Below are positions 5,401 through 5,878 of a stretch of 5,878 nucleotides of DNA, piece after piece. The notes beneath the pieces were generated by a model. The model was not told the origin of the DNA and ran no database searches. It saw nothing but the letters and a program-made list of their open reading frames with translations. How positions within the stretch are numbered: the first letter of the stretch is position 1; the number at the start of each line of letters is the position of its first letter. The DNA is from Kouleothrix aurantiaca (GTDB lineage: Bacteria; Chloroflexota; Chloroflexia; Chloroflexales; Roseiflexaceae): NCBI GenBank assembly GCA_001399705.1, contig LJCR01000166.1:1-5878 (forward strand). The letters are read 5' to 3'. Position numbers and translations under genes: made by a program.

Positions 5401-5878
5401 ATGAATGAACACAACTCGATCAGCCGGCGCGCGTTTCTGAAGCGTGCGGCCGGCCTCGCAATCGGCACCATCAGCGCGCGCGGTATTTATGGCATGCTCG
5501 GCACCGCTGCCGCTTTCGAACGGCCCGCGCTGGCCACGCCGGCTGCCCGCACACGCGAGCAATACCTGGTCGACGATGTTGCAACCATTGTCGATAATGG
5601 CGTGCAGGTGCTGCTGCCGCCGCTCTACCACGAAATTATTACTGCTAAGCTGGCGTTCGACCCTGACCCTGCCGCGCTGTTCCGCGCGCAGGTGCGTCTT
5701 GAACACGCCCTGCAGCTGGTTGAAGCGCCCTATGCGCCCACGCCCGCCGGCCTGACGCTGGTGGTTGGGTGGGGCTTGCCCTACTTCCGTAAGCACCTGC
5801 CCGCCGCGCTTGTCGATCGCTTCATGCCGATTGATCTGAAATACTCGGCCGCCAGCGGGCAGGTGCTTACGGAAGTAG
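5401..5878 (+). CDS. Tat-exported protein, N-terminal part, possible DyP-peroxidase relative (runs off window)
   Basis: The frame starts at ATG 5401, 95 bases after the oxidase stop, and runs open to the window end (159 codons). A weak purine stretch, AAGAAA (5385-5390), is the only ribosome binding site candidate. The N-terminus carries a clear twin-arginine signal: 'SISRRAFLKRAAGLAIG', matching S-R-R-x-F-L-K, then a moderately hydrophobic stretch and 'ALATPAA' as a possible cleavage region near residue 46. Tat export implies a product folded, often with a cofactor, before transport. The mature part has 'VDNGVQVLLPPLYHEIITAKL' in two halves and then 'TPAGLTLVVGWGLPYFRKHLP'. I recall this pattern from uncharacterised Tat-signal proteins (DUF7405-like) that may be distant DyP-type heme peroxidases. 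The diagnostic GxxDG motif and proximal His would lie beyond the window, so the class is uncertain. The last 24 bases are one arm of an inverted repeat, so the final eight codons may be artefactual. Confidence 0.75.
   Translation, partial: MNEHNSISRRAFLKRAAGLAIGTISARGIYGMLGTAAAFERPALATPAARTREQYLVDDVATIVDNGVQVLLPPLYHEIITAKLAFDPDPAALFRAQVRLEHALQLVEAPYAPTPAGLTLVVGWGLPYFRKHLPAALVDRFMPIDLKYSAASGQVLTEV
5781..5878. repeat. Perfect 24-bp inverted repeat ending at the window edge
   Basis: Bases 5781-5804 (beginning CTACTTCCGTAAGCACC) are the exact reverse complement of 5855-5878 (ending GGTGCTTACGGAAGTAG), with a 50-base spacer. The right arm stops at the last base of the window, so the true repeat may be longer. 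A perfect match of this length inside a coding frame is not expected by chance. Position and form suggest a fold-back (chimeric) sequence end and not a biological hairpin. Confidence 0.9.

Noticed and set aside
4594..5796. Antisense open frame of 400 codons spanning the oxidase 3' end and the Tat gene
   Set aside because: It crosses two well-supported + strand genes and the intergenic hairpin, and has no recognisable domain.

Overview
The window is high-GC bacterial DNA with one AT-rich intergenic island. It holds four coding or formerly coding units, all on the + strand. The style fits a free-living environmental bacterium, and my best guess is Chloroflexota. The reasons are a large secreted oxidase built as a catalytic head plus many beta-sandwich domains, a 'VFIPI' motif near its C-terminus, a Tat-exported neighbour, and an IscB-family element. 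This assignment is inference, because there is no rRNA or marker gene.

Layout. 2-367: an unrecognised ORF, possibly cut by the left window edge. About 372-585: a structured non-coding segment that I read as a HEARO/omega RNA, the guide RNA of IscB. It sits directly against 586-1140, an ORF that begins as a textbook IscB (PLMP domain, RuvC-I, arginine-rich bridge helix). At about residue 120 it switches in frame to a segment resembling the C-terminus of a DUF2071 protein, so the IscB is a truncated chimera without RuvC-II, HNH or RuvC-III. 1141-1948: intergenic, including an AT-rich island with a perfect 19-nt palindrome (1538-1556) and several weaker hairpins. 1949-5305: a 1118-residue secreted copper-radical oxidase of the galactose/glyoxal oxidase type with all five expected copper-site residues visible, followed by three carboxypeptidase-regulatory-like domains, a DNRLRE-type domain and two IPT/TIG domains. 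5317-5349: a perfect 12-bp hairpin. 5401 to the end: the N-terminal 159 codons of a Tat-exported protein. The window ends exactly on one arm of a perfect 24-bp inverted repeat, which looks like a fold-back assembly end.

How the parts may work together. The oxidase should make H2O2 outside the cell while oxidising an aldehyde or alcohol. The downstream Tat protein is of a type that may be related to heme peroxidases, so the two could form an extracellular oxidase/peroxidase pair. This is a hypothesis. The IscB/omega RNA segment is a separate, decayed RNA-guided nuclease element. The most notable points are the orphan omega RNA attached to an N-terminal IscB fusion and the multidomain copper oxidase.
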